Assembly (NCBI GenBank): GCA_963813635.1
Contig: CAWEZO010000007.1
Coordinates: 682,001-746,000, forward strand
Source of the DNA: JBBRZM01 sp963813635
GTDB lineage: Bacteria; Actinomycetota; Acidimicrobiia; IMCC26256; JBBRZM01
Direction: 5' to 3'
Length of the DNA: 64,000 nt
Shown here: positions 35,073 through 43,469 of the stretch, in pieces
Numbering within the stretch: position 1 is the stretch's first letter
Layout: every line of letters begins with the position of its first letter
The notes under the pieces: model-generated
Databases searched by the model: none
What the model saw: the letters and a program-made list of their open reading frames with translations, nothing else
Told to the model about the DNA's origin: nothing
Position numbers and translations under genes: made by a program

Positions 35073-35982
35073 TTACGGGGTGCCGTAGACCGGCGGCCGG
35101 TCGGGCGCTTTCGCGAGCAGGTCGCGCACCGTCGCGCCGACCTCTGCGGGGTCCCATCGCCCACCCTTGTCGAGCTTCGGCCCGTGCTGCCACCCGTCGG
35201 CGACGCTGATCATGCCGCCTTCGACCTCGAACACCCGTCCGGTGACGCCGCGCGACTCCTCGCTGCCGAGCCAGACCACGAGCGGCGCGATGTTGTCGGG
35301 CGCCATCGCGTCGAATCCGCCATCCGGCTTCGCCATCGTGTCGGCGAAGACCGCTTCGGTCATGCGGGTACGGGCGGCGGGCGCGATCGCGTTGGCAGTC
35401 ACGCCGTAGCGCCCGAGCTCCGCCGCTTCGACGAGCGTCAACGCGGCAATGCCGGCTTTGGCGGCCGAGTACGAGCCTTGACCGACGCTCCCCATGAGCC
35501 CGGCGCCGGAGCTCGTGTTGATGATGCGCCGCGTCGACGGGCTCGCCCGCCTTTGCCTGTTCGCGCCAGTAGGCGCCGGCGAAACGGGTCGCGCAGAAGT
35601 GGCCCTTCAAGTGCACGCGGATCACGGCGTCCCACTCTTCCTCTGACGTCGACACGATCATGCGATCGCGGAGGAACCCGGCGTTGTTGACGAGCACATC
35701 GAGCCCGCCGAAGGCGTCGAGCGCGCGCTGCACCAGCTCTTGGGCACCGGTCCAGTCGGCAACGTCACTGCCGTTGGCAACGGCTTCGGCGCCGATGGCC
35801 CGGATCTCGTCGACGACCTCGCCCGCGGGGCCGGTCGAGCCGCCGGTGCCGTCGGCTTCGGCGCCCAGGTCGTTGACGACGACCCGCGCGCCCTGCCGCG
35901 CGAACTCGAGCGCGTGCGCGCGTCCGATGCCGCGACCGGCACCCGTCACGATCACGACGCGTCCCTCGCAGATGCCGCTCAA
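35073..35982 (-). CDS. SDR, (3R)-hydroxyacyl-CoA dehydrogenase-like (one frameshift)
   Basis: Third HSD4B/Rv3502c-type SDR, about 302 residues. TTG 35982 (GGGGGAG upstream) starts SGICEGRVVIVTGAGRGIGR; then VVVNDLGAEADGTGGSTGPA, NNAGFLRDRM and a frameshift near 35540, after which GSVGQGSYSAAKAGIAALTL carries Tyr/Lys, and EVEGGMISVADGWQHGP, ending PDRPPVYGTP. Length is net +1, an inserted base. Divergent from the LLM gene at 36028; this short promoter has no operator copy. Confidence 0.83.
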
Positions 35983-36027
35983 CTGTCGCTCCCCCGGGAG
36001 ATTCGAAGTGGCAGGTACGGTAGCTCG

Positions 36028-36867
36028 GTGCGCTTCGGGATCACGATGTTCGCCACTGACAGGTCGATTGCGGTTGCCGACCTCGCGGTCGAGGCAGAAG
36101 CGCGCGGCCTGGCTTCGCTGTTCATCCCGGAGCACACGCACATCCCGACGAGCCGCCGCACACCTCCGCCGACGGGCGATGCCGAGCTCCGCGAGGAGTA
36201 CAAGCGCATGCAAGATCCGTTCGTCGCGCTCGCGAGTGCCGCCGCCGTCACCAAACGGATCTCACTCGGCACCGGCATCTGCGTCGTGGCGCAGCACGAG
36301 CCGATCGTCACCGCCAAGGCCATCGCGACGCTCGACCTCGTGAGCGCCGGCCGCTTCGTGTTCGGGATCGGCTTCGGCTGGAATGCCGACGAGATGGAGC
36401 ATCACGGTGTCGACATGAAGCGGCGCCGGGACCAGGCCCGGGAGCACGTGCTCGCCATGAAGGAGCTCTGGCGAAACGACGTCGCCGAATTTCACGGCGA
36501 GTTCGTCGACTTCGCGCCCTCGTGGTCGTGGCCGAAGCCTGTGCAAGCGGGCGGCCCGCCGATCCTCATCGGTGGCGCGGCGGGGCCGAAGATGTTCGCT
36601 CACATCGCCGAATACGCCGACGGCTGGATCCCGGTCGGCGGCGCGGGCATCCGGGCCGCGCTGCCCGTGCTGCACCGAGCGGCCGAGGCGGTCGGGCGCG
36701 ATCCATCGGAGCTCCGGGTTGTGCCGTTCGGCAGCATCCCGAATCCCGGCAAGCTCGACTACTACGCGTCGCTCGGCATCGACGAGGTCGTGCTCATCGC
36801 GGAGACCGGGGCTCGAGACGCGGTCATGCCCGTGCTCGACGAGTACGCGAAGCTCGTCAACGACTGA
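36028..36867 (+). CDS. LLM-class F420-dependent oxidoreductase
   Basis: 279-residue luciferase-like protein, intact, GTG 36028. RFGITMFATDRSIAVADLAV, SLFIPEHTHIPTSR, ISLGTGICVVAQHEPIVTAK, SAGRFVFGIGFGWNADEM, GGPPILIGGAAGPKMFAHIA and EYADGWIPVGGAG follow the family order. F420 dependence is inferred from the actinobacterial family. The Gfo/Idh/MocA gene starts 11 bp downstream, so the two are an operon. Paralogue of the gene at 2498. Confidence 0.87.
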   Translation: MRFGITMFATDRSIAVADLAVEAEARGLASLFIPEHTHIPTSRRTPPPTGDAELREEYKRMQDPFVALASAAAVTKRISLGTGICVVAQHEPIVTAKAIATLDLVSAGRFVFGIGFGWNADEMEHHGVDMKRRRDQAREHVLAMKELWRNDVAEFHGEFVDFAPSWSWPKPVQAGGPPILIGGAAGPKMFAHIAEYADGWIPVGGAGIRAALPVLHRAAEAVGRDPSELRVVPFGSIPNPGKLDYYASLGIDEVVLIAETGARDAVMPVLDEYAKLVND

Positions 36868-36878
36868 AGGAGTCGCTC

Positions 36879-37862
36879 GTGGATCACGTACGGATCGGAA
36901 TACTGGGCGCGGCGCGTATCGCACCCGCAGCCATCATCAGACCGGCGAAAGCTGTCGACGACGCCGAGGTCGTTGCCGTCGCGGCGCGTGACCGAAGCCG
37001 GGCCGAGAAGTTCGCGGCGAAGCAGGGGGTGCCGCGGGTCCACGACAGCTACGACGCGCTGATCGCCGAGCCCGAGATCGACGCGATCTACAACCCTCTG
37101 CCCAATGGCCTGCACGCGGAGTGGACGATGAAGGCGCTGGCGGCCGGGAAGCACGTGCTGTGTGAGAAGCCGTTCACCGCGAACGCGGCCGAAGCCGAGG
37201 AAGTCGCCGCGGCAGCCGACACGAGCGGGCTCGTCGTGATGGAGGCGTTTCACTACCGCTACCACCCGCTCGCACGGCGCATGAAGGAGGTCGTCGACAC
37301 CGGCGTGCTCGGTGACATCCAGCGTGTCGAGACCGCGATGTGCATCCCGCTGCCGCTGAAGAACGACATCCGCTACCGCCTGGATCTCGCCGGCGGTGCG
37401 ACGATGGACGTCGGCTGCTACGCGCTGCACATGGCGCGGCTCATGGGCGGCGAGCCCGACGTCACGGCGGCGCGGTACAAGCTGTCGTCGCCCGACGTCG
37501 ACCGCTGGATGCAAGCCCACCTGGCGTTCCCGGGTGGGGCGACCGGCCAGATGACGTGCTCGTTGATGTCGCGCCAGCTGCTCAAGGTCTCCGTGAAGGT
37601 GACGGGCACCAAGGGCTCGATGAAGGTGCTCAATCCGACGGCGCAGTTCCACCATCGGCTCACGTTGCGCGTTGGGGGCCGCACGACGCGGGAGAACTTC
37701 GGACGCAGGCCCACGTACGAGTACCAGCTCGAGGCGTTCACCGGGGCGGTGTTGCGCGGCGAGCCGACGCTGACGCCGCCGTCCGACTCGATCCTCAACA
37801 TGCGTGCCATCGACGCCGTCTACCGCGCCGCCGGGCTTCCCTTGCGGGGGTCCGCGAGCTGA
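36879..37862 (+). CDS. Gfo/Idh/MocA-family oxidoreductase
   Basis: 327 residues. N-terminal NAD(P) fold with VRIGILGAARIAPAAIIRPA (GxGxxA-like GAARIA), DAIYNPLPNGLHAEWTMKAL, the family signature HVLCEKPFTANAAEAEE at about 90-106, EAFHYRYHPLARRMKEVVD, and an alpha/beta C-terminal domain with GGATMDVGCYALHM. GTG 36879 with AAGGAG eight bases upstream. It reduces or oxidises a hydroxyl on a sugar, cyclitol or alicyclic. Paired with the LLM gene, so perhaps a dihydrodiol or steroid-type dehydrogenase. Confidence 0.87.
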   Translation: MDHVRIGILGAARIAPAAIIRPAKAVDDAEVVAVAARDRSRAEKFAAKQGVPRVHDSYDALIAEPEIDAIYNPLPNGLHAEWTMKALAAGKHVLCEKPFTANAAEAEEVAAAADTSGLVVMEAFHYRYHPLARRMKEVVDTGVLGDIQRVETAMCIPLPLKNDIRYRLDLAGGATMDVGCYALHMARLMGGEPDVTAARYKLSSPDVDRWMQAHLAFPGGATGQMTCSLMSRQLLKVSVKVTGTKGSMKVLNPTAQFHHRLTLRVGGRTTRENFGRRPTYEYQLEAFTGAVLRGEPTLTPPSDSILNMRAIDAVYRAAGLPLRGSAS

Positions 37863-37865
37863 CGA

Positions 37866-39020
37866 TCAGCTCAAGCGTTCGATGATCGTGACGTTGGCCT
37901 GGCCGCCGCCCTCGCACATCGTCTGGAGCCCGTAGCGACCGCCGGTGCGCTCGAGCTCGTGCAGCAGCGTCGTCATCAGACGGACGCCGGTGGCGCCGAG
38001 CGGGTGCCCGAGCGCGATCGCGCCGCCGTTCACATTGACCTTCGCGAGATCGGCGCCGGTCTCCTTCTGCCACGCAAGCACGACAGACGCGAACGCCTCG
38101 TTGATCTCGATGAGGTCGATGTCGTCGAGCGTCATGCCGCTCTTCTCGAGCGTGTAGGCCGTCGCGGGAATGGGGGCCGTGAGCATGTAGATGGGATCGT
38201 CGCCGCGGACCGACAGGTGATGAATGCGAGCCCGCGGCTTCAGGCCGTGCTCCTTGAGCGCCTTCTCGCCGACGATCAGCATCGCGGTCGCGGCATCGGA
38301 GATCTGCGACGCGACGGCCGCGGTGAGCCGTCCGCCGTCTTCGAGGGTCGGCAGCGTCGCCATCCGCTCGAGTGACGTGCCGCGGCGCGGTCCCTCGTCG
38401 ACGCTGAGGTTGCCGTACGGCAGGATCTCGCGGTCGAAACGCCCTTCGTCCTGCGCCTGGATGGCACGCCCGTGGCTATCGAACGCGAACGCCTCCATGT
38501 CTTCGCGCGAGATGCCCCACTTGTCGGCGATCATCTCGGCGCCGCGGAACTGCGAGACCTCCTGGTCGCCGTAGCGGGCCTGCCAGCCTTCGGAGTCGTG
38601 GAACGGGTCGACGAATCCCAACGGCTCCGCGAGCGTCATCGAGCTGCTGATCGGGATCATGCTCATGTTCTGCACGCCGCCGGCAACGATCATGTCGTTG
38701 GTGCCGCTCATGACGGCCTGCGCGGCGAAGTGCACCGCTTGTTGCGACGAGCCGCACTGCCGGTCGATCGTGGTGCCGGGGATCGCCTCGGGCAGCCCGG
38801 CCACGAGCCAGCACGTGCGGCCGATGTCGCCGGCCTGCGGGCCGACCGTGTCGACGCAGCCCCAGAACACGTCGTCGACGCCCATCGGATCGACGTCGTT
38901 GCGGTCGATGAGCGCCTTGATCACGTGGGCGCCGAGGTCAGCCGGATGCACCTGGCTCAACCCGCCGCCGCGCTTGCCCACAGGTGTGCGGACCGCGTCG
39001 ACGATGTAGGCCTCAGGCAT
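37866..39020 (-). CDS. fadA6: Thiolase, FadA6-like
   Basis: 384-residue thiolase, very like mycobacterial FadA6 (thiolase of the steroid C/D-ring pathway). EAYIVDAVRTPVGKRGGGLS start, catalytic Cys89 in IDRQCGSSQQAVHFAAQA, VAGGVQNMSMIPISSSM, QFRGAEMIADKWGISREDME, NEAFASVVLAW, the His in NGGAIALGHPLGATG and Cys in QTMCEGGGQANVTIIERL. It would cleave the 3-ketoacyl-CoA formed after ring opening. Last gene of the ten-gene echA20-to-fadA6 run; starts 11 bp after the Zn-ribbon gene stop. Confidence 0.85.
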   Translation of the reverse strand: MPEAYIVDAVRTPVGKRGGGLSQVHPADLGAHVIKALIDRNDVDPMGVDDVFWGCVDTVGPQAGDIGRTCWLVAGLPEAIPGTTIDRQCGSSQQAVHFAAQAVMSGTNDMIVAGGVQNMSMIPISSSMTLAEPLGFVDPFHDSEGWQARYGDQEVSQFRGAEMIADKWGISREDMEAFAFDSHGRAIQAQDEGRFDREILPYGNLSVDEGPRRGTSLERMATLPTLEDGGRLTAAVASQISDAATAMLIVGEKALKEHGLKPRARIHHLSVRGDDPIYMLTAPIPATAYTLEKSGMTLDDIDLIEINEAFASVVLAWQKETGADLAKVNVNGGAIALGHPLGATGVRLMTTLLHELERTGGRYGLQTMCEGGGQANVTIIERLS

Positions 39021-39031
39021 TCGGCTCTCCG

Positions 39032-39682
39032 TTACTTCTCGGCGGCTGCGTCTCTTGCGTCGTCTTCGGCTTCTTCTTTGCGCACGCTATCGGTCTCGTC
39101 AGCCAGCTTGCCCATCGCTTCGGGGTTGAGCGCCATGTGATCGACGACGCCGACGAAGCCGGGATGATGCATCGCGTGCCGGTAGACGAAGCCGACGATG
39201 CCACGGGAGTCACGGTCTTCCCAGTCCTCGGTCAGGTTGTGGCCGAACTGGCGCGTGATCTTGTCGATGTTGGCGGTCTCCTCGGGCGTCGGCTTCGCGT
39301 CCTTCTTGTCCTGCGGCACGAGGTCGAGCTCGCCGGCGTCGAACCAGACGAACTGGTCGCCGACGCAAACGTCGAGAATCGCGCTGCCGGTGTCGGCTGA
39401 GTCGCCTTTCTCGCCGTCCTTGATCTCGTCATCGTCGTAGCCGACGGTGGCGCGACGCATCGGCCCGGTGCAGATCGGGCACGCATACGGCCCCGGCGCC
39501 GCCTTGTTCGCCAGCTCCCACAGTCTCGCGATCTCGTCCTCTTGCAGGCGCGTGTACCCCTCCGAGACGGTGAACGCGAGGCCATCACCGGTGGGGCACG
39601 ACCAGAAGTTGAGGTCGCCGGTCGCACCGAGCGAGAGGGCGACGTGGCAGGTCGGGCAAGCGGGGGCGGGGAGCGCGCTCAT
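39032..39682 (-). CDS. Zinc-ribbon protein (zf-TFIIB-like)
   Basis: 216 residues. Two zinc-ribbon knuckles: PACPTCHVALSLGATGDLNF followed by WSCPTGDGLAF, and YACPICTGPMRRATVGYDDD followed by DVCVGDQFVWFDAGELDLV. The rest is charged and helical, ending in an acidic tail EEAEDDARDAAAEK. ATG 39682, GGAGA upstream. It is embedded between FadE and FadA6 genes, which argues for a role in this pathway or in the assembly of these enzymes, but no enzymatic motif is visible. Confidence 0.7.
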   Translation of the reverse strand: MSALPAPACPTCHVALSLGATGDLNFWSCPTGDGLAFTVSEGYTRLQEDEIARLWELANKAAPGPYACPICTGPMRRATVGYDDDEIKDGEKGDSADTGSAILDVCVGDQFVWFDAGELDLVPQDKKDAKPTPEETANIDKITRQFGHNLTEDWEDRDSRGIVGFVYRHAMHHPGFVGVVDHMALNPEAMGKLADETDSVRKEEAEDDARDAAAEK

Positions 39683-39704
39683 CGGGTCTCCATATGTCGG
39701 GGAC

Positions 39705-40682
39705 CTACAGGATCGCACGTCCCACACGGGCCCGGTGCCAACGGGCGTCGCCCCATGTGGCAGCGAGCGCCCACGCCCGTTTCATGAACAAGTGGAGGTC
39801 GTACTCGTAGCTGTAGCCGATGGCCCCGTGACACTGGAGCGCGACCCGTGCCGCCAGCGCTGCGGCGTCGGATGACTGCGCTTTTGCCATCGAGACGTGG
39901 ATCGCGCGGGCGGGATCGTCGTGCGCGATCGAATACGCAGCGCGGTAGACGAGCGGGCGGGCGAACTCGAGCTTGACGCGGGCGTTGGCCAGGTGATGCT
40001 TGATCGCCTGGAAGCTCCCGATCGGCGCGCCGAACTGCTCGCGGTGCCGCGCGTACTCGACGGTCATCTCGATCATGCGGTCGGCGAGGCCGACGAGCTG
40101 GGCGGCAACGCCGAGCGCGCCACGCTCCAGCGCGTCGGCAAGCGCGTCGTTCGACGCGATGAGGGTGTCGGGCGACGGGTCCCATCGCACCGCGCTGAGC
40201 CGGCGCGATCTGTCGATCGAGGCTTCGGATGTCAACTGCGCGTCGTTGGCGGCGACGGCGTACAGCGCGACGTCGTGTTGGAGCACGATTAGGTCGGCCG
40301 ACTCGGCGTAAGGGACGAACGGGTCACCTGTGAGTCCGGCGGCGACGGTGATCGAACCCGCGGCCGCCGCGGCTTGCACCTCGGGTGGCAGCAGGGGGAG
40401 CGCGACCGCGGTGTGTTCGACAATGGGCTCCGGCAACGCGGCGCGGCCGGTCTCCTCGAGCACGAGCACGAGGTCGAGCATGCTGAGGCCGACGCCGCCG
40501 GATGACTCGGGTGCGATCAGTCCGAGCACGCCCATGTCGGCGAGGCGCTTCCACACATGGCCCGTACGGCCGGTCTCGTTGGTCCACGCGGCACGCACGA
40601 TCTCGGGCGCGCACTCACGCTCGAGGAGATCGCGTACCGCGTCGCGGAACGCGAGCTGATCGTCGGAGAAGGCAAAGCGCAT
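39705..40682 (-). CDS. Acyl-CoA dehydrogenase, FadE28-like small subunit
   Basis: 325-residue, short-form FadE. RFAFSDDQLAFRDAVRDLLE, GLIAPESSGGVGLSMLDLVL, VEYARHREQFGAPIGSFQAI and a C-terminal LQCHGAIGYSYEYDLHLFMK. It starts seven bases after the FadE at 40690, in the FadE-FadE order of the mycobacterial igr operon, where FadE28/FadE29 (ChsE2/ChsE1) form an alpha2beta2 dehydrogenase for a steroid propanoyl-CoA side chain. The substrate here is inferred from that layout. Contains no obvious frame error. Confidence 0.86.
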   Translation of the reverse strand: MRFAFSDDQLAFRDAVRDLLERECAPEIVRAAWTNETGRTGHVWKRLADMGVLGLIAPESSGGVGLSMLDLVLVLEETGRAALPEPIVEHTAVALPLLPPEVQAAAAAGSITVAAGLTGDPFVPYAESADLIVLQHDVALYAVAANDAQLTSEASIDRSRRLSAVRWDPSPDTLIASNDALADALERGALGVAAQLVGLADRMIEMTVEYARHREQFGAPIGSFQAIKHHLANARVKLEFARPLVYRAAYSIAHDDPARAIHVSMAKAQSSDAAALAARVALQCHGAIGYSYEYDLHLFMKRAWALAATWGDARWHRARVGRAIL

Positions 40683-40689
40683 AGCCGGG

Positions 40690-41832
40690 TTACTTCCGCG
40701 GCAAGCCGAGCACGCGCTCGGCCACGACGTTGCGCTGGATCTCGTTGGTACCGGCGTAGATGGGGCCCGAGAGCGCGAACTCGTAGCCCTTCATCCACGG
40801 CTCGCCGGCGAGCTCGGCGCGCGGGCCCAGCAGTTGGAGTGCCGTCTCGTGGAGGTGCACGTCGAGCTCCGACCAGAAGATCTTCACGAGGCTCGATTCC
40901 GCTCCGACCTGCCGGCCGTCGACGAGCTTCGTGACGGTTTGCAGGGTTTGGAGCTGGTACGCCTCCGCGTCGATCGACGCCTGGATGACCTCGTCACGCA
41001 ACGCGGGGTCGGCATGGTCGCCGGCGTCGCGGTAGAGATCGCGCAGGCGCTGCGCGGTCGCGAGGAACCGGCCGGGGGAGCGCAGGGTGAGGCCGCGCTC
41101 GGAACCGGTCGTGGCCATCGCGACGCTCCAGCCCTGATCGACGCCGCCGAGGACGTCGTGATCGGGCACGAACACGTCGTCGAGGAAGACCTCGGCGAAG
41201 CCCTCGTCGCCGTCGAGGCGCCCGAAGCCGCGCACGGTGACGCCGGGCGCGTCGAGCGGCACGAGGAAGTACGTGAGCCCCCGGTGGCGCTCCGCCGACG
41301 GGTCAGTGCGGAAGAGACCGAAGAGGTGCGTGCAGAACGCGCCGCGTGTCGTCCACGTCTTCTGGCCGGTGAGTCGCCAGCCCTTGGCAGTGTCGTCGCG
41401 TACTGCCCGGCTCGTGATCGCCGCGAGGTCACTGCCGGCGTCGGGCTCGGACCAGCCCTGACACCACGTCTCCTCGCCCGACGCCATCTTCGGCAGGATG
41501 CGGTCCTGCTGCTCGGGCGTGCCGAACTCGAAGACGGTCGGCGCGAGCAGGAAGATGCCGTTCTGTGTCACACGTTGCGGTGCCGCCGCGCGGTAGTACT
41601 CCTCTTCGAAGATCAGCCACTCCCACAGGCTCGCGTCGCGACCTCCGTAACGCTCCGGCCACGACACGACCGCCCAACGCGCGTCGAAGAGCTTGCGCTC
41701 CCACTGTAGGTGCTGCGAGAAGCCGTCACGCGTGTCGCCCGACAGCAGGGCAGGGCTGGGCACGTTGGCTTCGAGCCACTCGCGCGCGCCGGAACGGAAC
41801 GCGTCTTCAGCGTCGGAATACGTGAGGTCCAT
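40690..41832 (-). CDS. Acyl-CoA dehydrogenase, FadE29-like large subunit
   Basis: 380-residue FadE. DLTYSDAEDAFRSGAREWLE, WPERYGGRDASLWEWLIFEE, WCQGWSEPDAGSDLAAITSR, GQKTWTTRGAFC, and the C-terminal AGTNEIQRNVVAERVLGLPR nucleotide-clamp ending typical of the class. The partner FadE follows after seven bases and the Ltp thiolase precedes it with a 21-bp gap, matching the igr/ipd arrangement. Probably forms a heteromeric FadE with the small subunit. Substrate inferred, not shown. Confidence 0.86.
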   Translation of the reverse strand: MDLTYSDAEDAFRSGAREWLEANVPSPALLSGDTRDGFSQHLQWERKLFDARWAVVSWPERYGGRDASLWEWLIFEEEYYRAAAPQRVTQNGIFLLAPTVFEFGTPEQQDRILPKMASGEETWCQGWSEPDAGSDLAAITSRAVRDDTAKGWRLTGQKTWTTRGAFCTHLFGLFRTDPSAERHRGLTYFLVPLDAPGVTVRGFGRLDGDEGFAEVFLDDVFVPDHDVLGGVDQGWSVAMATTGSERGLTLRSPGRFLATAQRLRDLYRDAGDHADPALRDEVIQASIDAEAYQLQTLQTVTKLVDGRQVGAESSLVKIFWSELDVHLHETALQLLGPRAELAGEPWMKGYEFALSGPIYAGTNEIQRNVVAERVLGLPRK

Positions 41833-41853
41833 CGTGTCGAGGCCCGCTGTGGA

Positions 41854-43047
41854 TCAGACCGTCAGGATCACTGAGGAGCCGTGACCGAACAGTCCTTGGT
41901 TGACGGTGAGGCCGACGCGCGCGCCTTCGACCTGGCGGTCGCCGGCCTGGCCCCGCAAGTGCCACGCGATCTCGCACACCTGGGCGAGCGCCTGCGCCGG
42001 CACGGCCTCGCCGAAGCACGCGAGGCCACCGCTGGCATTGACGGGCACGCGGCCGCCGATGGTGGTGTCGCCGTCGTTGAGGAGCTTCTCGGCTTCGCCC
42101 GGCTTGCAGAGTCCGATGTTCTCGTACCAGTCGAGCTCGAGCGCGGTGGACAGGTCGTAGACCTCCGCGAGGTCGAGATCGTCGGGTCCGAGGCGGGCTT
42201 CCTCGTACGCCTTCGCCGCGATCGAGTCACGGAAGCTGAGCTCCGGCGGCGCGGCGCCCGCTCCCGAATCGGTCGACAAGTTGGGCATCTCGATCACCGT
42301 GTTGGGGTAGCGCGGCGTGACGGTGGAGATCGCCGCGACCCGCACGGGCGTGCAAGCGCCCCGAGAGCGCGCGAATTCCATGCTCGACACGACGAGCGCG
42401 GCGGCTCCGTCGCTGGTCGCGCAGATGTCGAGCAGTCGCAGTGGTTCCGAGACCACGGGCGACGCCATGACGTCGGCTTCGGTCACCTCCTTGCGATACC
42501 GCGCGTAGGGATTGCGCAGGCCGTGCCGCGCGTTCTTCACCTTCACTTTGGCGAAGTCGCGCGGCGTCGCGCCATGCAGCTCCATGCGGCGGCGCGCGTA
42601 CAGCGCGAAGTACGTGGGGTTGGTCGCACCCAGCAAACGGAACCGCAGCCAGTCGGGATCGTCGCCCCGCTCGCCCTTGTTGGGGGCAAGGAAGCCCTTC
42701 GGTGTGGTGTCGGCGCCGATGACGAGCGCGACGTCGCAGAGACCGGCGAGGATCTGCGCCCGCGCCGTGCTGAGCGCAGTCGCGCCCGACGCGCACGCGG
42801 CGTACGACGACGCGACCTGCGCGCCCTGCCACCCGAGTGCCTGCGCAAACGTGGCGCCCGACACGTAACCGGGGTAGCCGTTGCGCATCGTGTCGGCGCC
42901 CGACACGAACTGGATGTCGTTCCACTCGACGCCCGCGTCGTCGAGCGCGGCCCGGGCCGCGACGACGCCGTACTCGACGAAGTTGCGTCCCCACTTCCCC
43001 CAGGGATGCATGCCGACACCGAGGATCGCGATCTCAGGAGCCGTCAT
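41854..43047 (-). CDS. Ltp-type thiolase (aldolase partner of OB-fold protein)
   Basis: 397-residue SCP-x-like thiolase of the lipid-transfer (Ltp) type: EIAILGVGMHPWGKWGRNFV, YVSGATFAQALGWQGAQVAS, SYAACASGATALSTARAQIL with Cys, NPTYFALYARRRMELHGATP, EVYDLSTALELDWYENIGLC and a C-terminal VNASGGLACFGEAVPAQALA. Ltp2-type enzymes with a partner DUF35 protein act as retro-aldolases on steroid side chains. The ATG overlaps the OB-fold stop (ATGA at 43044-43047), so they are co-translated and probably form a complex. Confidence 0.84.
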   Translation of the reverse strand: MTAPEIAILGVGMHPWGKWGRNFVEYGVVAARAALDDAGVEWNDIQFVSGADTMRNGYPGYVSGATFAQALGWQGAQVASSYAACASGATALSTARAQILAGLCDVALVIGADTTPKGFLAPNKGERGDDPDWLRFRLLGATNPTYFALYARRRMELHGATPRDFAKVKVKNARHGLRNPYARYRKEVTEADVMASPVVSEPLRLLDICATSDGAAALVVSSMEFARSRGACTPVRVAAISTVTPRYPNTVIEMPNLSTDSGAGAAPPELSFRDSIAAKAYEEARLGPDDLDLAEVYDLSTALELDWYENIGLCKPGEAEKLLNDGDTTIGGRVPVNASGGLACFGEAVPAQALAQVCEIAWHLRGQAGDRQVEGARVGLTVNQGLFGHGSSVILTV

Positions 43048-43469
43048 ACCGGCCTCCACTTCCAGATCATGTACGCGTAGTCGTCGTCTTCGAAGAGCGG
43101 TTCGAACACGAGCTCCACTTCTATCCCGATCGTGAGAGCCGATGGATCGACGCCCGACGCAAGCTGGCCGAGCACCACCATCTGCTCCTCGGCCAGCTCG
43201 ACCGCGAGCACCGAGTACGGCTCGAACGGGTCGGGCGACATGTAGGGCTCGGGGGGCTGGTAGTGATTCGTCGTGAACGACCACACGGTGCCGCGCCGCG
43301 ACAGCAGCACGTCGTCGCGCCGCTCGGTGGGCGCCGCCGGGTTGGCCGACACGGCGAGCGCCTTGGGGAAGAAGTAGCTGCCGGTCTCCACGCCGCGGCT
43401 GCCGATGAGCCGCGGCCCGTCGGCGTCGTCCGTGAACCACCCGTCGACTGCCGGCAGCTGTTGCTTCAT
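43044..43469 (-). CDS. DUF35 OB-fold protein lacking zinc-ribbon cysteines
   Basis: 141 residues. OB-fold half is normal (RGTVWSFTTNHYQPPEPYMS, PYSVLAVELAEEQMVVLGQL, EVELVFEPLFEDDDYAYMIW). The N-terminal rubredoxin-like zinc ribbon, which in most DUF35 proteins has CxxC...CxxC, reads GSRGVETGSYFFPKALAVSA with no Cys at any expected position. Between Ltp and IpdC genes with 4-nt overlaps at both ends. Such proteins activate Ltp thiolases and may hand over acyl-CoA. Compare the Cys-containing paralogue at 58251. Confidence 0.83.
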   Translation of the reverse strand: MKQQLPAVDGWFTDDADGPRLIGSRGVETGSYFFPKALAVSANPAAPTERRDDVLLSRRGTVWSFTTNHYQPPEPYMSPDPFEPYSVLAVELAEEQMVVLGQLASGVDPSALTIGIEVELVFEPLFEDDDYAYMIWKWRPV

